Shown here in pieces: positions 52,301 to 53,625 of a stretch of 64,000 nt of DNA. The position numbers and the translations under genes were made by a program. The stretch is from Pseudoips prasinana (taxonomy: Eukaryota; Arthropoda; Insecta; Lepidoptera; Nolidae): assembly GCA_951640165.1 (NCBI GenBank), contig OX621264.1, positions 1,121,001-1,185,000 on the forward strand. Reading direction: 5' to 3'. The notes under the pieces were generated by a model. The model ran no database searches. It worked only from the letters and a program-made list of their open reading frames with translations, and was not told where the DNA came from. Every line of letters starts with the position of its first letter. Within the stretch, counting starts at the first letter, position 1.

Positions 52301-53226
52301 TGTATATTTAGTATGTATGTATATAAGCAAAATAAAGTATCTAATTGTATCTTATTACATGATATTTGTTGGATATTACTACACCATAGATACCTTTTAC
52401 TTAATAACATCCACAATATCCATTATCTCAATTTCTGAGTGTGTGTGTGTGTGTGTGTGAAGTTTAAGTTGTTGCTAATGGTCATAGCCCTAAGAAACGG
52501 TTAACAATCCATGTCAGTAATCTACAGGATGGCATGAACACCTCTGACACTAGGGTACCTAACCATTATACTCTTAAAATAAAGTGATTTAAATTAAAGT
52601 AGTTAATTAAATATTTACTTTACATATTAATAAAATACATAAGCCTACTATTGTATATATGGGGGCAGGTAAAAGCTTAATTAGAGCAAAATAAAATAAG
52701 CTTTGATTACCCATTTTTTTAACTCTTATTATTTCAATAAAAAGTTGACCAATTCCCAAAACGATTAAATACAGCTTGTATATTACGCCATCAACTATTA
52801 ATTTATAAAGTTTAATTCACGGTTATTAATATGCTTTCATATTATTTCGTTAGTCACATGAACATTTGGTATTATTGTAGTAATTCGCTCATAGACTATA
52901 GAAGATCGTACAAAACGCCGATTTTAAAATAAAATACGTAAAATACCATTAATTAAACAATATATATCTCTTTAGGAAGTAAAGAACATCTTTTCATACC
53001 CATATCAGTAGTTTATCACGTGAAATTTAGGTAATATCAAACGAAAATAAAACTATTCTCGAACAATAACCCTCAAGTTTTTTAAGCACTTTTTCACAAA
53101 ATATACACATGATTCACAGGAAATATATATGCGGTCATAAAATTTCAATATCACTGTTGAAATTTGTATTAATCAGGCAAGAAAATAGCAGAGGATTGTA
53201 CCAAAAAATTAAAATTGAATTACCAT
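7212..53226 (-). CDS. CCT7: CCT7, T-complex protein 1 subunit eta (13 exons)
   Basis: This encodes the eta subunit of the cytosolic TRiC/CCT chaperonin, an ATP-driven ring that folds actin, tubulin and other clients. Coding exons, in transcription order on the minus strand: 53226-53224, 48935-48837, 44877-44716, 42119-42044, 38244-38133, 32945-32812, 29325-29150, 26771-26617, 24005-23836, 21012-20878, 20512-20324, 8971-8847, 7313-7212. All junctions are AG/GT and the phases match, giving 1638 nt, 545 codons plus stop; animal CCT7 is about 543 residues. Visible motifs are GPRGMDK near residue 40, NDGATILK near 59, GDGTTS near 90 (nucleotide pocket, spanning the exon 3/4 junction), AGGGAI near 407, DNAGFDA, and VWEP near the C-terminus. 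The tail is Gly/Met-rich ([14 protein letters not shown]). No coding lesion is seen. The first exon, carrying only ATG, is inferred from the donor and phase and is the least certain. Confidence 0.95.
7475..7736. mobile_element. Palindromic MITE of about 260 bp
   Basis: The outer arms are inverted: cagagtggttttatttctaa on the left and ttagaaataaaaccactctg on the right. Inner inverted blocks include gtcggtcccgg and ccgggaccgac. The core, gccatgtcagaggcctactg, is shared with single-arm relatives at 10130..10265, 43636..43765 and 52470..52560. It lies in CCT7 intron 12. Confidence 0.7.
7878..7947 (+). repeat. Short repeat family C (~72 bp)
   Basis: Matches the family core caattggatccgttagt-like segment (here gaaattggatccgttagttt) with the 3' end ataatcattggcc. 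It is one of at least nine copies in the window. Confidence 0.6.
7968..8172 (-). mobile_element. SINE2 body fragment
   Basis: It shares caatggagactaaccatctg, the segment around tctattccatcactct and the block around gaccgacggctt with the fuller copies at 26830..27168 and 41395..41665. The tRNA-like head is missing. Confidence 0.55.
8185..8790. repeat. Direct duplication flanking a tRNA-like SINE
   Basis: Two copies of a ~150-bp sequence lie at about 8190-8345 and 8590-8782. Both start gtgggttgttaaatcacccg, include ttcgagccggatttata and end near gcgac. Between them lies a tRNA-like segment (8361-8545) with a gcgggttcgagtgccgcg B-box-like stretch. Confidence 0.55.
8361..8545 (+). mobile_element. 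tRNA-derived SINE-like sequence
   Basis: The head has an A-box-like tgtgcgcagcggc and a B-box-like ggttcgagtgcc, followed by a non-tRNA body. It does not fold as a complete tRNA by eye, so it is called a SINE and not a tRNA gene. Confidence 0.5.
8847..8971 (-). CDS. CCT7: CCT7 exon 12
   Basis: It completes a Gly codon and encodes [20 protein letters not shown] then [20 protein letters not shown] and Q. The acceptor is gtcttttccag and the donor gtaacc. WYGID and VWEP are conserved in CCT equatorial domains. The upstream intron 11 is about 11.35 kb and holds the exon-derived array. Confidence 0.95.
9069..9678 (+). mobile_element. Two tandem RTE-like LINE 3' ends (family A)
   Basis: Both copies (9069..9362 and 9374..9678) begin ctagctgtgccccgcggttt and end near ttcctacgattttatt. 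They are about 90% alike and in direct orientation, with no coding sequence. Relatives occur at 29406, 32300, 32490, 35420, 40753 and 42612. Confidence 0.75.
9682..9748 (+). repeat. Short repeat family C
   Basis: It runs from ggcctcatatatcgtgat to ataatcattggcc, with the shared ggatccgt core. A near-identical copy lies at 27801..27866. Confidence 0.6.
9818..10061. mobile_element. Palindromic MITE family B, complete copy
   Basis: The terminal arms are inverted: ggctaagtcgccgaacatcg on the left and cgatgttcggcgacttagcc on the right. A second inner pair reads aatgacttaatcaatcgtta and taacgattgattaagtcatt. Two more copies are at 44046..44452 (split by an insertion) and 58047..58281. Confidence 0.8.
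10130..10265 (+). repeat. Relative of the 7475 palindromic element
   Basis: It contains gctgtcggtcccggttct and aagccatgtcagaggcctac, shared with the element at 7475..7736. Confidence 0.55.
10560..11545. repeat. Minisatellite with 36- and 55-bp units, flanked by an inverted repeat
   Basis: About five short units (gcatgaagttagttctaggt ... gagtgaac) are followed by about a dozen 55-bp units that add a tttttacgatgcgcgcgcat segment. The array ends with a perfect 28-bp palindrome centred on gcgcgc (11437-11464). The inverted pair gaagttatacttct (10566) and agaagtataacttc (11527) brackets the array, suggesting it grew inside a small transposon. It lies in CCT7 intron 11, just downstream of the exon-derived array in transcription order. 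Confidence 0.85.
11812..16767 (-). repeat. Exon-derived minisatellite, distal block (about 52 units)
   Basis: Each unit, read on the minus strand, is the last 73 nt of CCT7 exon 11 ([20 protein letters not shown] then HHN), the donor gtgagc, and 26 nt of intron (cccccctagccactgtcact). Long units are 99 bp. Short units are 87 bp and lack 12 bp (the GFDA region) between cgcg repeats. I count 33 long and 19 short units plus a partial one at 11812. Nine units in the whole array have one G fewer in the G6 run. Six units have lost the donor GT (ctcatcg instead of ctcaccg on the plus strand). Because 99 and 87 are multiples of three, long spurious Cys/Ser/Thr-rich minus frames appear. Confidence 0.95.
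16768..18985 (-). mobile_element. 5'-truncated LINE inserted in the exon-derived array
   Basis: The insertion has a pentanucleotide (AAAAT)n 3' tail on the minus strand (16768-16795). The flanks duplicate aggggggctcaccg (16754-16767 and about 18987-19001), the expected target-site duplication. The 5' junction contains two copies of gaagtatacaata, probably filler made during integration. The reverse-transcriptase frame is open across almost the whole insertion, so it is recent or well preserved. Confidence 0.9.
16948..18987 (-). CDS. LINE ORF2 reverse transcriptase, N-terminally truncated (679 codons)
   Basis: This is the reverse-transcriptase part of a non-LTR retrotransposon polyprotein. 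Before the RT core there is a linker ([16 protein letters not shown]) typical of the segment after the endonuclease. RT motifs follow in order: [10 protein letters not shown] near 190, PIHKKG and ENYRPIS near 237-250, HGFLKGRST near 285, [11 protein letters not shown] near 320, [20 protein letters not shown] near 370, and the catalytic YADDMK near 400. The C-terminal segment [13 protein letters not shown] is typical of CR1/Jockey-group LINEs. The apurinic-like endonuclease domain is absent through 5' truncation. The start is simply the first ATG at the truncation point, so no functional protein is expected unless another promoter drives it. Confidence 0.9.
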   Translation of the reverse strand: MYTSIVYFYDTLNRLKNNFVPTRTSKSADRYPPWYRSALIKIIKEKAKSHKKFKKYRNISDYNSFVTLRQRAKDMEGVMFDNYIENIESDIAKNPQAFWRYVKSRQQSNSYPSILKYKEQSSSNGEEICNMFGDYFYSNFLPIGPHNIDVLAHLQNTSPQCQNNCSDINSIEIREAEVFKLLKQVDLKKSAGPDNIPPIFVFNLAKCLSVPLSILFKRSFEEGVVPTVWKSAYVTPIHKKGPKDEVENYRPISKLCVFAKILEKIVHKQLYSAIKLNFSENQHGFLKGRSTTSNLVVCSDFISEHMSKRSQVDVIYTDYSKCFDRIDHFELKRKLLQIGIRGNLFRWFSSYVENRSQVIVLKGYSSQPRYIPSGVPQGSLLGPLLFNIFINDITYCFHTSKIVLYADDMKIMQNITCHEDTLCLQADLYRFQTYCLQNKLELNVSKCYVCSFTRKPNPLVHPYKLSDTVIARASTIKDLGVTFDSKLLFDAHIENIVNRASKALGFIFRISSEFKNIKTVKILYCAYVRSHLEYASQVWNPNYEIYISRLENIQKKFLRYIQFKSKTYLPNYFSRCRKFHLLPLQERRKIADISLLHNIMNGSTDVTELVSKIGLRVPSALLRRYHLLHTPAAQSNYRRNSFLLRACHLYNDACQRIDMDPFNMSASQVKKALCNKYFS
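18986..20323 (-). repeat. Exon-derived minisatellite, proximal block (about 14 units)
   Basis: It continues from the authentic donor of CCT7 exon 11 (20323-20318) with about nine long and five short units of the same type as the distal block. The seven units closest to the exon are all long. The authentic exon is told apart by the sequence before cgccagctg, which is gaggccgtgccg, whereas copies have actgtcactg. Confidence 0.95.
20324..20512 (-). CDS. CCT7: CCT7 exon 11 (source of the minisatellite)
   Basis: It completes Gly and encodes [20 protein letters not shown] then [20 protein letters not shown] then [20 protein letters not shown] and HN, with G split at the donor. The acceptor is gtgtccgcag and the donor gtgagc. 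The last 73 nt of this exon with its donor is the unit amplified in the following intron. If the intron is not removed at this donor, the frame reads GEPP and then TAG. Confidence 0.95.
20560..20830. repeat. Fragments of tRNA-like repeats in intron 10
   Basis: At 20560-20650 lies a relative of the element at 30935..31092 (aggaaatcataaataaattt, then gctacgaacgatacacgctg). At 20775-20825 is the reverse head of SINE2 (acggttgaacatgctaccgc). Confidence 0.5.
20878..21012 (-). CDS. CCT7: CCT7 exon 10
   Basis: It encodes [20 protein letters not shown] then [20 protein letters not shown] and AVVA, a highly conserved stretch ([15 protein letters not shown]). The acceptor is gtctcccag, the donor gtgagg; both ends split Gly codons. 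Confidence 0.95.
21112..21345 (-). repeat. Dispersed repeat family D, partial
   Basis: It contains the cgtctgtctgtccgtctgtc run and ends gagagtccgactcgcacttt, the reverse of the gcgagtcggactcgc start seen at 47768. It lies in CCT7 intron 9. Confidence 0.5.
21505..21590 (+). repeat. Monomer of the 102-bp repeat family
   Basis: It reads gggttatttgtaaaacacca through gcaacaacttttgttctaca, as in the array at 5143..5640. Confidence 0.65.
22150..22445. repeat. Minisatellite, ~53-bp unit, about five copies
   Basis: The unit has ggttccctatcggtaattag, then cggttcttgtaatattagta and cctgggtact. Units differ by single bases, and one has an extra tact. Confidence 0.85.
22446..23815. repeat. 103-bp tandem array reaching the edge of CCT7 exon 9
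   Basis: About thirteen units carry gtgtgggcacaattaaaaaa, gagtgggcataatagataca, and cgtcgttaatacatgtagaa. Some are 83 bp through loss of a 20-bp subsegment flanked by gtgggca repeats. The array fades into gtgggctagtgtgggca about 20 bp from the exon 9 donor at 23835. Confidence 0.9.
23836..24005 (-). CDS. CCT7: CCT7 exon 9
   Basis: It encodes [20 protein letters not shown] then [20 protein letters not shown] then [16 protein letters not shown]. This is apical/intermediate domain sequence; [15 protein letters not shown] is strongly conserved in CCT7. The acceptor is gtcccag and the donor gtgagt. Confidence 0.95.
24118..24206 (-). mobile_element. SINE1 fragment (tRNA-derived head)
   Basis: Reverse strand reading gives a gggttcgattctcacccagg B-box region followed by acatgtctgtttgtcctgag, as in the copy at 33241. 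Confidence 0.6.
24217..24521. mobile_element. hAT-like MITE with 8-bp target duplication
   Basis: The tips are cagtgtttttcaacc on the left and ggttgaaaaacactg on the right. The left flank is atctaaat. The right flank reads ctctaaat once the later Harbinger-like insertion is removed, a 7/8 match to an 8-bp hAT target duplication. A LINE scrap (24309-24430) is inside. Confidence 0.75.
24528..25499. mobile_element. PIF/Harbinger-like MITE, 972 bp, TAA duplication
   Basis: Inverted tips are cgcccgaaattaataaacga and cgtttattaatttcgggcg. TAA flanks both sides (24525-24527 and 25500-25502), the 3-bp TWA duplication of the PIF/Harbinger superfamily. No transposase is encoded. It landed in the right target duplication of the neighbouring hAT-like MITE. 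Confidence 0.7.
25550..25623 (+). repeat. Short repeat family C
   Basis: It runs from agcctcatatctactatcat to taatcattggctt with the ggatccgttagttttt core. Confidence 0.65.
25630..25770 (-). mobile_element. RTE-like LINE fragment
   Basis: It shares tcatatcagccgaaagacgc and the cttgcgctattcgcatccat block with the longer copy at 58860..59262. Confidence 0.5.
26085..26580 (+). mobile_element. RTE-like LINE 3' end with decayed ORF
   Basis: A broken frame encodes the C-terminus of an RTE-type protein: [11 protein letters not shown], then [12 protein letters not shown], then [20 protein letters not shown]. It ends with a gtgagtctatgtataa tail. It is the same family as 443..937. Confidence 0.65.
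26617..26771 (-). CDS. CCT7: CCT7 exon 8
   Basis: It encodes [20 protein letters not shown] then [20 protein letters not shown] then [11 protein letters not shown], with Arg split to exon 9. The [20 protein letters not shown] region is the conserved apical domain. The acceptor is ggcctgcag and the donor gtgagc. Confidence 0.95.
26830..27168 (-). mobile_element. SINE2, near full-length tRNA-derived SINE
   Basis: Minus-strand reading starts with a tRNA-like head: A-box-like tggtctagcggtagcg and B-box ggttcaaatcccg. A body with tgatccgatgggacgactag follows. Copies lie at 28890, 41395 and, partly, 7968. Confidence 0.7.
27236..27440 (-). repeat. Dispersed repeat family F
   Basis: It reads as the reverse of 53626..53935: ggtaagtgatcaccgccgcc, then acactcgcaacaccagaggg, then aatgagctc. 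It has no coding sequence. Confidence 0.6.
27455..27600 (+). mobile_element. LINE ORF2 C-terminal scrap
   Basis: A short frame, [20 protein letters not shown] ending RHFIDNV and a stop, resembles LINE C-termini that end with a conserved N-LP/F-x-F-like block. Confidence 0.35.
27801..27866 (+). repeat. Short repeat family C
   Basis: It runs from ggcctcatatatcgagatct to ataatcattggcc and is closest to the copy at 9682..9748. Confidence 0.6.
28085..28645 (+). mobile_element. LINE 3' end with ORF C-terminus and long AT-rich trailer
   Basis: The frame near 28110 reads [20 protein letters not shown], and a shifted piece AYYTIDDY lies downstream. This is the typical C-terminus of Jockey/CR1-like LINEs. 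It ends in a (attct)n-like tail near 28645. Related scraps lie at 31187, 36914, 46773, 49250 and 51765. Confidence 0.55.
28683..29100 (-). mobile_element. RTE scrap joined to a SINE2 fragment
   Basis: 28683-28850 shares ggtcttgcgctat and gccactcgagaacctttc with the RTE fragment at 58860. From about 28890 to 29095 it matches SINE2 (tgatccgatgggac, then gggatttaaacccaggacct). Confidence 0.55.
29150..29325 (-). CDS. CCT7: CCT7 exon 7
   Basis: It completes Gly and encodes [20 protein letters not shown] then [20 protein letters not shown] then [18 protein letters not shown]. The SGGALEDS...[16 protein letters not shown] segment is the conserved start of the apical domain. The acceptor is tgttgtcag and the donor gtgagt. 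Confidence 0.95.
29406..29705 (-). mobile_element. RTE-like LINE 3' end (family A), reverse
   Basis: It ends at accgcggggcacagctagtt and starts near gtaggaaagtcaaaactgta, the reverse of the copies at 9069. Confidence 0.7.
30318..30402 (+). repeat. Dispersed repeat family D, terminal fragment
   Basis: It contains gacagacagacatgacgaat and ctataagggttccg, and ends gctacggaaccctaaaa. Confidence 0.6.
30706..30777 (+). repeat. Short repeat family C
   Basis: It runs from aagcctcatatatcttataa to ataatcattggctt with the ggatccgtta core. Confidence 0.6.
30935..31092. mobile_element. Inverted-repeat element with tRNA-like core
   Basis: The arms are atctcaaaaatgggaaatca on the left and tgatttcccatttttgagat on the right, followed inward by taaattt. 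The core has B-box-like gcaggttcgagacccgcc. A diverged relative lies at about 20560-20650. It may be a short SINE-like palindromic element. Confidence 0.65.
31187..31430 (-). mobile_element. LINE ORF C-terminal scrap
   Basis: The minus frame carries [20 protein letters not shown] and [14 protein letters not shown]. This resembles the YN-x-LP and K-LK-WL block at the end of Jockey/CR1-like LINE proteins. Confidence 0.4.
31431..32296. other. Intron 6 sequence, AT-rich, no gene recognised
   Basis: There are no intact frames. A segment at 32100-32260 shares tggctactcgaaccatt with the reverse of 21690-21710, so it is probably a low-copy repeat. Confidence 0.3.
32300..32711. mobile_element. Head-to-head pair of RTE-like 3' ends (family A)
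   Basis: The left copy (32306..32480) starts tgtgccccgcggttttaccc. The right copy (32490..32711) is inverted and ends aaaaccgcagggcacagcta. The arms of about 170-190 bp would form a long hairpin in transcripts of either strand. Confidence 0.75.
32812..32945 (-). CDS. CCT7: CCT7 exon 6
   Basis: It completes Arg and encodes [20 protein letters not shown] then [20 protein letters not shown] then LDMI. The ATAMSSKLI block is the conserved intermediate-domain motif. The acceptor is atttcccag and the donor gtaagt. Confidence 0.95.
33241..33444 (+). mobile_element. SINE1, tRNA-derived, near full-length
   Basis: The A-box-like tggcgtagttggcaaatgc and B-box gggttcgattcccacccagg are followed by a body (tgtttgtcctgagtctgggt) and an ATT-rich tail. 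Other copies lie at 24118, 34502, 41672, 48272 and 54001. It is not called a functional tRNA because the 3' half runs straight into SINE body. Confidence 0.65.
33488..34501. mobile_element. 1.0-kb TIR transposon with a short HTH-type ORF
   Basis: Inverted ends of 26 bp with one mismatch start acagtatgttag and continue through taaacgagggac; the right end is the reverse. The flanks are AT-rich (tataa/ataa), suggesting a short TA-type duplication. It carries one intact 129-codon frame. It lies in CCT7 intron 5. Confidence 0.75.
33882..34271 (+). CDS. Transposon-encoded HTH protein lacking a DDE domain (129 aa)
   Basis: The N-terminal half ([20 protein letters not shown] then [19 protein letters not shown]) resembles the DUF4817-type DNA-binding head common in insect mariner-superfamily transposase ORFs. 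The second half ([20 protein letters not shown]) is a second helix-turn-helix of the kind that follows it. The frame stops after [10 protein letters not shown], exactly where the catalytic DDE/D region would begin, so this is a truncated DNA-binding part. Alternatively it could be the surviving ORF of an internally deleted element. The frame is intact, with an ATG 19 nt inside a GC-rich to AT-rich transition. Function is not established. Confidence 0.65.
   Translation: MTSYQYSNEEYWDMVRTYVLSNDSVRGAINLYREMFPNRQIPSYNLMLGVNQRLRTFGQFTVPTHAQGRGREPYPVHLQEAIFEYFEHHPQESTRNAARRFGVSHWTVWKLLHKEGMHPYHFRPVRFKV
35069..35139 (+). repeat. Short repeat family C
   Basis: It runs from aagcctcagatactcatcta to catcattggcta with the ggatccgttagt core. 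Confidence 0.6.
35240..35535 (+). mobile_element. RTE-like LINE 3' end with internal GT-rich expansion
   Basis: It starts cacactaatattataaaggc, carries a (GTGTGGGTG)-type run at 35275-35400, then cttcgcgtctaaacggctgg, and ends accgcggggcacagctagta. Confidence 0.65.
35536..35688 (-). repeat. LINE fragment of the ggcagacgggttggcgat family
   Basis: It contains cgccacgcttggcagacggg and tctggtagatattccctcgg, also seen at 42325..42590, 58560..58815 and 60045..60235. Confidence 0.5.
35689..36900 (+). mobile_element. LINE fragment, RT C-terminus and 3' UTR
   Basis: A frame from about 35780 to 36414 encodes the post-palm part of a Jockey/CR1-type reverse transcriptase: [20 protein letters not shown], then [20 protein letters not shown], then [11 protein letters not shown]. 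The YADD palm is missing. A 20-base poly-A run interrupts the 5' part at 35765. An AT-rich 3' UTR ends in aataaaaaataaataaaaa near 36890. Confidence 0.7.
36914..37127 (+). mobile_element. LINE C-terminal scrap
   Basis: The frame ends [17 protein letters not shown], a LINE C-terminal YNKLP block, and then runs into repeat family D. Confidence 0.45.
37128..37722 (+). repeat. Dispersed repeat family D, near full-length
   Basis: It starts accggccaagtgcgagtcg and ends gctacggaactctaaaa, about 595 bp. It contains an uninterrupted run of about 22 G at 37349-37371. A shortened copy with about 12 G is at 47768..48171. No coding frame is seen. Confidence 0.7.
38133..38244 (-). CDS. CCT7: CCT7 exon 5
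   Basis: It encodes [20 protein letters not shown] then [17 protein letters not shown], with Arg split to exon 6. The acceptor is cgtgttgcag and the donor gtcagt. A mariner element begins only 30 bp upstream of the acceptor, so branch point and pyrimidine tract are at least partly transposon sequence. Confidence 0.95.
38275..39569 (+). mobile_element. Complete mariner element 1 (1295 bp)
   Basis: TA flanks both ends (38273-38274 and 39570-39571). Inverted ends of about 30 bp start cgagggtgcgtttttaagtt on the left; the right end is the reverse with a single difference near the tip. It encodes an uninterrupted transposase and lies in CCT7 intron 4, antisense to the host gene. Confidence 0.95.
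38454..39509 (+). CDS. Mariner transposase, DD34D, 351 aa
   Basis: This DDE/D transposase carries out cut-and-paste movement of the mariner element, acting in the nucleus on its own inverted ends. The N-terminal paired HTH region spans residues 1-110 (HTH around [19 protein letters not shown]). The WVPRML linker is near 119. Catalytic acids are D158 ([12 protein letters not shown]), D252 (LLHDNAPVH) and D287 (YSPDLAPSD), and the spacing of the last two is 34 residues. No stop or frameshift is present and the length is normal, so the protein could be active. It is flanked by its own inverted ends, and it differs from the mariner at 45489 at the catalytic motif (TGDKTW versus TCDEKW), so the two are from different lineages. 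Confidence 0.95.
   Translation: MEKIEYRAVIKFLTKQGKSVQNILQEMESVYGDSCPGKTMVYKWHSLFKQGRTSLEDDPRPGRSPEVTTPEIIKKVEKIILEDARLKKKQIAEMVGVSDTTIFKILHDHLGMTKVSARWVPRMLTPPQKQRRVECSRTFLDLCNEDKDGLLSQIVTGDKTWVHHYEPESKQDTMQWHKKGTPPPKKFKVSQSAGKIMATVFWDSEGILLIDYKDKGVSITGQYYASILERLKLSIKEKRRGKLTKGVLLLHDNAPVHKSRVALAALHNVGFDILDHPPYSPDLAPSDYYLFPKLKKELRGKKFSTDEEVKDAVSAYFSDKDKTFFYEGIHKLIERSEKCIRVAGEYIEKEK
39834..40690 (+). mobile_element. Jockey-like LINE 3' region, frameshifted
   Basis: The first frame (39834..40274) encodes [20 protein letters not shown], then [20 protein letters not shown], then [13 protein letters not shown], a post-palm RT region. A frameshift near 40265 is followed by a second frame (40280..40551) with [16 protein letters not shown] and [16 protein letters not shown], then a stop. 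It is GC-rich compared with its surroundings. Confidence 0.7.
40693..40758. repeat. Perfect 31-bp inverted repeat with 4-nt loop
   Basis: The arms 40693-40723 and 40728-40758 are exact complements (gcctccgccacccccaataa... and its reverse) around an actc loop. It sits at the junction between the Jockey-like LINE end and an RTE-like tail. Confidence 0.85.
40759..41190 (+). repeat. RTE tail followed by SINE-like repeats
   Basis: 40759-40806 is a family A end (ggtaaaaccgcggggcatag). 40815-41065 matches the SINE body at 43160..43325 (atgagcatgaatatttgttt, catagtacaagctttgctta). 41080-41190 has a reverse tRNA-like head (ggggtcgaacccactacccc). Confidence 0.5.
41275..41348 (+). repeat. Short repeat family C
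   Basis: It runs from aagcctcatatctactatca to taatcattggctt. It shares extra flanking bases (gcataagcc before, gcattaat-caacatgta after) with the copy at 47648, so the two may come from one longer element. Confidence 0.65.
41395..41665 (-). mobile_element. SINE2 copy
   Basis: It carries the tatagtgcccaagtgtgtgc and tgacccgatgggacgactag blocks and the reverse tRNA-like region cgggatttgaaaccaagacc. Confidence 0.6.
41672..42023 (+). repeat. SINE1 tail, family F fragment and family E end
   Basis: 41672-41765 is a SINE1 body (gacagatatttgtgtgcatg). 41880-41957 is family F (acctgatggtaagtgatcac). 41963-42023 is a family E end (gactaattacaagcgctttt). Confidence 0.5.
42044..42119 (-). CDS. CCT7: CCT7 exon 4
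   Basis: It encodes [20 protein letters not shown] then PFVEE, with Gly split to exon 5. GDGTTS is the invariant nucleotide-binding motif of group II chaperonins. The acceptor is tttacttgcag and the donor gtacgt. Confidence 0.95.
42186..42257 (+). repeat. Short repeat family C
   Basis: It runs from agcctcatatctactatcat to taatcattggct with the ggatccgtttg core. Confidence 0.6.
42325..42590 (-). repeat. LINE fragment of the ggcaggcgggttggcgat family
   Basis: It shares gccataatcgccacgcttgg and tatgatattct-type ends with the copies at 35536, 58560 and 60045. Confidence 0.5.
42612..42906 (-). mobile_element. RTE-like LINE 3' end (family A), reverse
   Basis: It is the reverse of the copies at 9069; it ends aaccgcggggcacagctagt. 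Confidence 0.7.
43087..43325 (+). mobile_element. tRNA-derived SINE
   Basis: The A-box-like aacctagttggtagtgctcc and B-box taggttcgaatcccgg are followed by the body gtgatgagcacgaatatttg. The end is shared with 40815..41065. Confidence 0.6.
43351..43650 (-). mobile_element. RTE-like LINE ORF C-terminus
   Basis: The minus frame carries [20 protein letters not shown] then [20 protein letters not shown] and QRHANT with a stop. This is a textbook RTE-type C-terminal tail (R-GR-x-RW-DD-x-R). Confidence 0.7.
43636..43765 (+). repeat. Relative of the 7475 palindromic element
   Basis: It contains gtggtttcatttctgagcgt, gctgtcggtctcggttgt and aggccatgtcagaggcctac. Confidence 0.55.
44046..44452. mobile_element. 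Palindromic MITE family B split by an RTE 3' end
   Basis: The left arm (ggttaaaaatgacttaatca) and right part (cgatgttcggcgacttagcc) are those of family B. Between aaatcgg at about 44083-44090 and aaatcgg at 44291-44297 lies a ~200-bp RTE-like 3' end (44090..44292) with a tgtatgtatgta tail. The aaatcgg repeat is its target duplication. Confidence 0.75.
44716..44877 (-). CDS. CCT7: CCT7 exon 3
   Basis: It encodes [20 protein letters not shown] then [20 protein letters not shown] then [14 protein letters not shown]. These are the conserved equatorial-domain signatures of TCP-1 family subunits. The acceptor is tttccacatag and the donor gtaagg. Confidence 0.95.
45489..46770 (+). mobile_element. 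Complete mariner element 2 (1282 bp)
   Basis: TA flanks both sides (45487-45488 and 46771-46772). The inverted ends start ggtctttacctatgaaattg; the right end is an exact reverse over at least 25 bp. The transposase is intact. It is inserted in CCT7 intron 2, antisense to the host gene. Confidence 0.93.
45676..46695 (+). CDS. Mariner transposase, DD34D, 339 aa
   Basis: The ATG at 45676 ([20 protein letters not shown]) is chosen because it gives the usual mariner N-terminus and length; an in-frame extension upstream starts earlier but has no family match. Paired HTH region spans residues 1-110; WVPHEL is near 115. Catalytic acids are D151 ([11 protein letters not shown]), D243 (LLHDNARPH) and D278 (YSPDLAPTD), with 34 residues between the last two. 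TCDEKW and the overall pattern resemble the cecropia-type lineage that includes the transposase part of SETMAR. There are no stops or frameshifts. It is probably recently active or recently arrived. Confidence 0.95.
   Translation: MDTLKIRVIMEYEYRRGSNAAQAARNINDVYGANTTNQRTTCYWFARFRSGNFDLKNEPRGRPKTLVDNDELKAVVEADDTQSTAELAAAFDVSVKTILVHLRQIGKVKKLDKWVPHELNDRQREVRVETCLALLNRHTNEGILNRIVTCDEKWILFDNRKRSASWLDPGSAPKQCPKRKLTPRKVMVTVWWSSAGVIHHSFLPNGVSITADVYCEELSTMMEKLAHLQPALVNRSSPLLLHDNARPHTAQQTVSKLQELGLEALRHPPYSPDLAPTDYYFFQNLDNFLAGKKFNTREAVQNAFEEFVASRPADFFKKGINKLPLRWQRCIDCMGDYFD
46773..47090 (-). mobile_element. LINE ORF C-terminal scrap
   Basis: The minus frame reads [20 protein letters not shown] then [15 protein letters not shown], a CR1/Jockey-type C-terminal block (NTR ... 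P ... G-R ... Y ... P-x-x-x-N). It abuts mariner 2. Confidence 0.55.
47648..47719 (+). repeat. Short repeat family C
   Basis: It runs from aagcctcatatctactatca to taatcattggct; its extended flanks match those of the copy at 41275. Confidence 0.65.
47768..48171 (+). repeat. Dispersed repeat family D, internally deleted
   Basis: It starts actggccaagtgcgagtcgg, has a run of about 12 G at 47971, and ends gctacggaaccctaaaa. Confidence 0.65.
48272..48362 (+). mobile_element. SINE1 head fragment
   Basis: It contains ttggcgtggttggcaagtgt and gggttggatccccacccagg, then joins family E directly. Confidence 0.6.
48363..48765 (+). repeat. Dispersed repeat family E, reverse copy
   Basis: It contains cattggatccggtggtagct, aatgtagacagaaccattca and aagcgcttttttgaagtcta, and ends in a T-rich tail. 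Confidence 0.6.
48837..48935 (-). CDS. CCT7: CCT7 exon 2
   Basis: It encodes [20 protein letters not shown] then [13 protein letters not shown]. The KEGTD-SQG-PQL-SNI-ACQ block is the conserved N-terminus of CCT7, and with an upstream ATG gives [13 protein letters not shown]. The acceptor is gtgtctacag (phase 0) and the donor gtaagt. Confidence 0.95.
49060..49550. repeat. LINE-end fragments
   Basis: 49100-49240 is the reverse of a repeat also at 54670-54850 and 62000-62150 (gtttctcagtaactgccaat). 49250-49330 has a LINE C-terminal scrap ([15 protein letters not shown]). 49366-49545 starts ctagctgtgccctgcggtgt, an RTE-like 3' end. Confidence 0.5.
49669..49735. repeat. Short hairpin region (ggtccctctt)
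   Basis: aaagagggac, tgt, ggtccctcttt form an inverted repeat. A similar second copy, gggaccgcggtccc, is itself palindromic at about 49716-49729. Confidence 0.5.
49903..50071 (+). other. Possible noncoding first exon, plus strand
   Basis: An initiator-like tcagttgcg at 49901 is followed 170 nt later by a strong donor, actg/gtaagt, at 50071/50072. There is no ATG-led frame of note. It could be a 5' untranslated exon on the zinc-finger strand or an antisense noncoding RNA inside CCT7 intron 1. This is inference from motifs only. Confidence 0.2.
50072..51764. other. Intron 1 sequence, AT-rich, no gene recognised
   Basis: No domain-bearing frame or obvious repeat copy is seen on either strand. 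This is one of the least repetitive stretches of the window. Confidence 0.35.
51765..52228 (+). mobile_element. LINE C-terminal scrap and family E reverse copy
   Basis: 51765-51905 encodes [20 protein letters not shown] then [14 protein letters not shown] and a stop, a LINE C-terminus. 51962-52228 matches family E (gacagaaccattcagacaat, then aagcgctttta). Confidence 0.55.
52439..52565. repeat. Short (GT)n run and relative of the 7475 element
   Basis: gtgtgtgtgtgtgtgtgtgtg occupies about 52439-52459 and is followed by ccatgtcagtaatctacagg and tctgacactagggta, a diverged end of the palindromic family. Confidence 0.5.
52566..53223. other. CCT7 intron 1, promoter-proximal part
   Basis: AT-rich with no recognised repeat or gene. 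It immediately follows the inferred exon 1 donor (gtaattc). Confidence 0.4.
53224..53226 (-). CDS. CCT7: CCT7 exon 1, start codon only (inferred)
   Basis: The sequence gtcaaaATG/gtaattc places an ATG directly before a donor. Joined to exon 2 in phase 0 it gives [11 protein letters not shown], the expected CCT7 N-terminus. No in-frame ATG lies upstream of exon 2 before its acceptor. A transcript would be needed to exclude another start exon. Confidence 0.6.
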
Positions 53227-53620
53227 TTTGACTTAGATTTTTCTCACAAATACAACTGAAGTCTGAATGACTTTGACAGTTAATTTTAGATGTTACTAGA
53301 CATGCTTATTTACTATTACCCTTGAAGTGGGCAAATATATGTGAAATATTTAAATCACTTCTTGTTGTTTTCATGGAAATTAAAATATGAATTGTAAATA
53401 TTTCATTGTATATTATTCTAAAGCACAAAAACACGTTAGTTTCAATACCTCCGACTATTTAATCAGCAAAAATATTAAATCCTTCTATTAAAGCGGGTAT
53501 TTGTAAACCTGGTATAGTAACTAAACGCAATTCTCATTGGCTGTTTTTTGACAAGAAAAATGGAACGGTCATAGTGATGTAATGGACGAGTAAAGTAAGC
53601 TATCGATCTAAAAAAAGGGT
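53227..53620 (-). promoter_or_regulatory. CCT7: Candidate CCT7 promoter and 5' UTR
   Basis: On the minus strand an arthropod-type initiator TCAGTT occurs at 53259-53254, giving a 5' UTR of about 31 nt. A CCAAT box (cagccaatgag) lies at about 53535-53545, and a tatcgat motif, half of a DRE element, at about 53602. No TATA box is obvious. These are motif matches only. Confidence 0.35.
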
Positions 53621-53625
53621 TTTTT

